Source: Phytophthora colocasiae (Eukaryota > Oomycota > Peronosporomycetes > Peronosporales > Peronosporaceae). Taken from it: a stretch of DNA of 64,000 bases. The notes below the pieces were generated by a model that saw only the letters and a program-made list of their open reading frames with translations, did no database searches and had not been told where the DNA came from. The stretch lies in the NCBI GenBank assembly GCA_018806915.1, contig JAGKQI010000043.1, positions 1 through 64,000 on the forward strand. Direction: 5' to 3'. The translations under genes were made by a program, and so were the position numbers. Positions 62,283-64,000 of this stretch are shown piece by piece; positions within the stretch are counted from its first letter, which is position 1; every line of letters begins with the position of its first letter.

Positions 62283-64000
62283 TTACTGCCCGTCCACGAT
62301 GGACAAGAGCAAGTCACGGTACTCGCCGCTCGTGTCGCCGCGGATGCGTTTGCTCAGCTCCTTGCCGTATTGCTTCTTGTACGCAACCTTGATCTGGGGC
62401 AGCATGATGTGGTAACGCACCACTGCCGCGCTAAGTCCGTACTCGTCCGTGCCCAGACCCTTCATCGTGCTCTCGAAGAGGTCTGCCAACATCTCGAACG
62501 GCTCGAACACCATGCGCACATGGTACAGAAGTGCCGCCTGGGCGTCGCCCTTGAACTCCCCCTTGATCGCCTTGAGAATGTTTGTCTTCTTGTACTTCTT
62601 TGAGTACGCGGCGTCGATGTTGCGGAGGTGTTCAGCAGGACTCGAGACGATGATCCGAATGAACGTTTCCTCGTCCGTGCCCCACTTTCCTTCGCCTGCC
62701 TTATACAAGGCCTCAGCGTCGGCAGCAGCCTTCGAACTCGAGTACACGGCAGGGTCGAAGCTCGGCAAGTCTCCCTTCATAGCGGCCATGATTACCTTCT
62801 TCAGATCACCGCTTAGTTCGCCACGCAGGACGTTCACAAGGTCATCACCATAAATTTCACGATACGTTTTTTTCAGCATGGCAATCTCGACGTTCGAGCG
62901 AGCCATCACGACCGGGTAGATCCACTCCTCCGTCGTACCCACGCCCTTTGTCGCTTTGCGCAGGATCTCAGCTTCCACGTGCTCGAGAGGGCTTGCGAGC
63001 ATCTTTAGTAGAACACTGTAGTCACTCGTGCTCTTTACCCAAACCGTCAGGTTTTTCTTGTACAGGGTGTAATAGCGCCACCAGATCAGATAACGCTGTT
63101 CAGCTGACATCGACACAAGGATCGTAGCCAGCGTCTTCTCATCCGATCCAGCACCAGTGAGTTTCGTGTGAATTTCTTGGACAGTAGCTTCGATGTCGGC
63201 GTACAGAGTGAGCGATGACCCACCAGAAATATCGTGTGCACTCTGGGGGTAGAAGTTACCAAAGGATAGAGATCTTACAATCGAAGTAGATAGCGTTCCC
63301 AACACAGAAGGCACGCTCTCCTTCTCACTCACACTCACGGCAGAGCTCGACGAAATGCTCGCCTTCTCTTCAACCGACACACGTGCACCGATGGCAGCAC
63401 TGCCCACAGCAGCACTTGAACCGCTCACACCAGCACTCACCGAAGTAGATCCAGACGTAGATGCAGCTCCAGACGAGCCGAACTCCGCCTCAGCAGACGC
63501 ACCGAACTCCACCTCAGCCGCGTCGAACACGGACAAAAGAAGCTGGCGGTATTCGCCGCTCACCACACCCTCAATACGCGTGCGCAGCTCCTGGCGGTAC
63601 AGACGCATGTACACGATGCGGATGTGCACGAGGAGGCGGTAGTACCGCACAACCCACGCGCTCAGCCCGTACGCGTTCTTGCCGGCACTCTTCAGCGTCG
63701 TCTCGAACAGCTCCGCAAGAAGCTCCACCGGCTCCAGCACTGAGCGCACCTGGAACAGCAGCGCACGCTTGGCGTCGCCAGAGAACTCCGCCTCGATCGC
63801 GCCCGTGACGCTCTTCTTGTACTTCGTCACGTACGCGCTGTTGATGCTGCGCACGTGCTCCGCAGGGCTCAACACCAGGATGTTGATGAATGTCGTCTCA
63901 TCGGTGCCCATGCGGCCTTCGCCAGCCTTGTACAAGGCATCTGCGTCCGCCGCAGCCTTCGCGCTCGTGTGGACAGACGCGTCGAAGTCCACCACCTCGC
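62283..64000 (-). CDS. Annexin, multi-repeat, 5' end outside the window
   Basis: Annexins bind acidic phospholipids in a calcium-dependent way; oomycete annexins are abundant in the cell wall and membrane. The 570-codon frame is open at the right edge, so the start is missing. At least five annexin repeats are visible, with type II calcium loops or relatives: GEGRMGTDET (about residue 28), GAGSDEKTL, KGVGTTEEW, GEGKWGTDEET and KGLGTDEYGL. Residues 1-150 and 420-570 are clearly related to each other, so the protein arose by internal duplication. Between them lies a Ser/Ala/Gly-rich linker of about 80 residues (near 168-250). The stop is at 62283, only 141 bp from the TPS/TPP start. Confidence 0.88.
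   Translation of the reverse strand, partial: EVVDFDASVHTSAKAAADADALYKAGEGRMGTDETTFINILVLSPAEHVRSINSAYVTKYKKSVTGAIEAEFSGDAKRALLFQVRSVLEPVELLAELFETTLKSAGKNAYGLSAWVVRYYRLLVHIRIVYMRLYRQELRTRIEGVVSGEYRQLLLSVFDAAEVEFGASAEAEFGSSGAASTSGSTSVSAGVSGSSAAVGSAAIGARVSVEEKASISSSSAVSVSEKESVPSVLGTLSTSIVRSLSFGNFYPQSAHDISGGSSLTLYADIEATVQEIHTKLTGAGSDEKTLATILVSMSAEQRYLIWWRYYTLYKKNLTVWVKSTSDYSVLLKMLASPLEHVEAEILRKATKGVGTTEEWIYPVVMARSNVEIAMLKKTYREIYGDDLVNVLRGELSGDLKKVIMAAMKGDLPSFDPAVYSSSKAAADAEALYKAGEGKWGTDEETFIRIIVSSPAEHLRNIDAAYSKKYKKTNILKAIKGEFKGDAQAALLYHVRMVFEPFEMLADLFESTMKGLGTDEYGLSAAVVRYHIMLPQIKVAYKKQYGKELSKRIRGDTSGEYRDLLLSIVDGQ

Overview
The window looks like a gene-poor, repeat-rich piece of an oomycete genome, most likely Phytophthora or a close relative. 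The evidence is a Crinkler (CRN) effector locus with an LFLAK motif, host genes split by GT-AG introns of about 60-100 bp, a fused trehalose-6-phosphate synthase/phosphatase, a multi-repeat annexin, and chromodomain Ty3/Gypsy elements of oomycete type. I saw no bacterial operon features, tRNA, rRNA or CRISPR array.

Layout. 1-2.9 kb: coiled-coil relics and two oppositely oriented pieces of an acetyl-CoA carboxylase gene. 2.99-5.25 kb: a CRN effector gene (P-loop NTPase plus putative PD-(D/E)xK nuclease) spread over three frames. 6.8-13.7 kb: a 1.25 kb LTR with ORFs leaving both sides, then a piggyBac transposase pseudogene whose last intron holds a solo copy of the same LTR. 13.8-28.4 kb: a mosaic of Ty1/Copia and Ty3/Gypsy (families B, C, E) fragments and a Tc1/mariner element with about 200-bp inverted repeats. 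28.5-34.9 kb: truncated copies of Gypsy family A (+ strand) and family B (- strand), facing each other. 35-36.7 kb: pogo-like transposase relics and a Copia end. 36,911-51,958: Gypsy family D with 154-bp LTRs and a GCTAA target duplication, interrupted at 37,437-45,696 by a full-length family A copy (459/460-bp LTRs, GAGTT target duplication). 52.5-54.6 kb: Tc1-like ends around a FLYWCH/DDE chimera. 54.99-64.0 kb: a compact cluster of intact host genes: condensin subunit CAP-D2 (+), TPS/TPP (-) and annexin (-, running off the window).

The host genes do not form one pathway. Condensin and TPS/TPP converge with about 120 bp between them; annexin lies 141 bp upstream of TPS/TPP on the same strand. 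The sharp change from gene-dense to repeat-dense sequence near 54.6 kb fits the two-compartment genome known for Phytophthora, with the effector on the repeat-rich side.

Most notable observations. (1) Families A and D both carry an ORF on the antisense strand starting about 100-120 bp inside the 3' LTR; the two products look related through a shared C-x7-C-x2-C cluster. (2) Family A, and less strongly B and D, are packed with short perfect hairpins throughout LTR and coding sequence. (3) Both A copies carry an in-phase A_AAA_AAC slippery site followed by a 9-bp stem at the gag/pro junction, and D keeps the heptamer. Intron and domain calls come from reading the sequence by eye; no database search was run.
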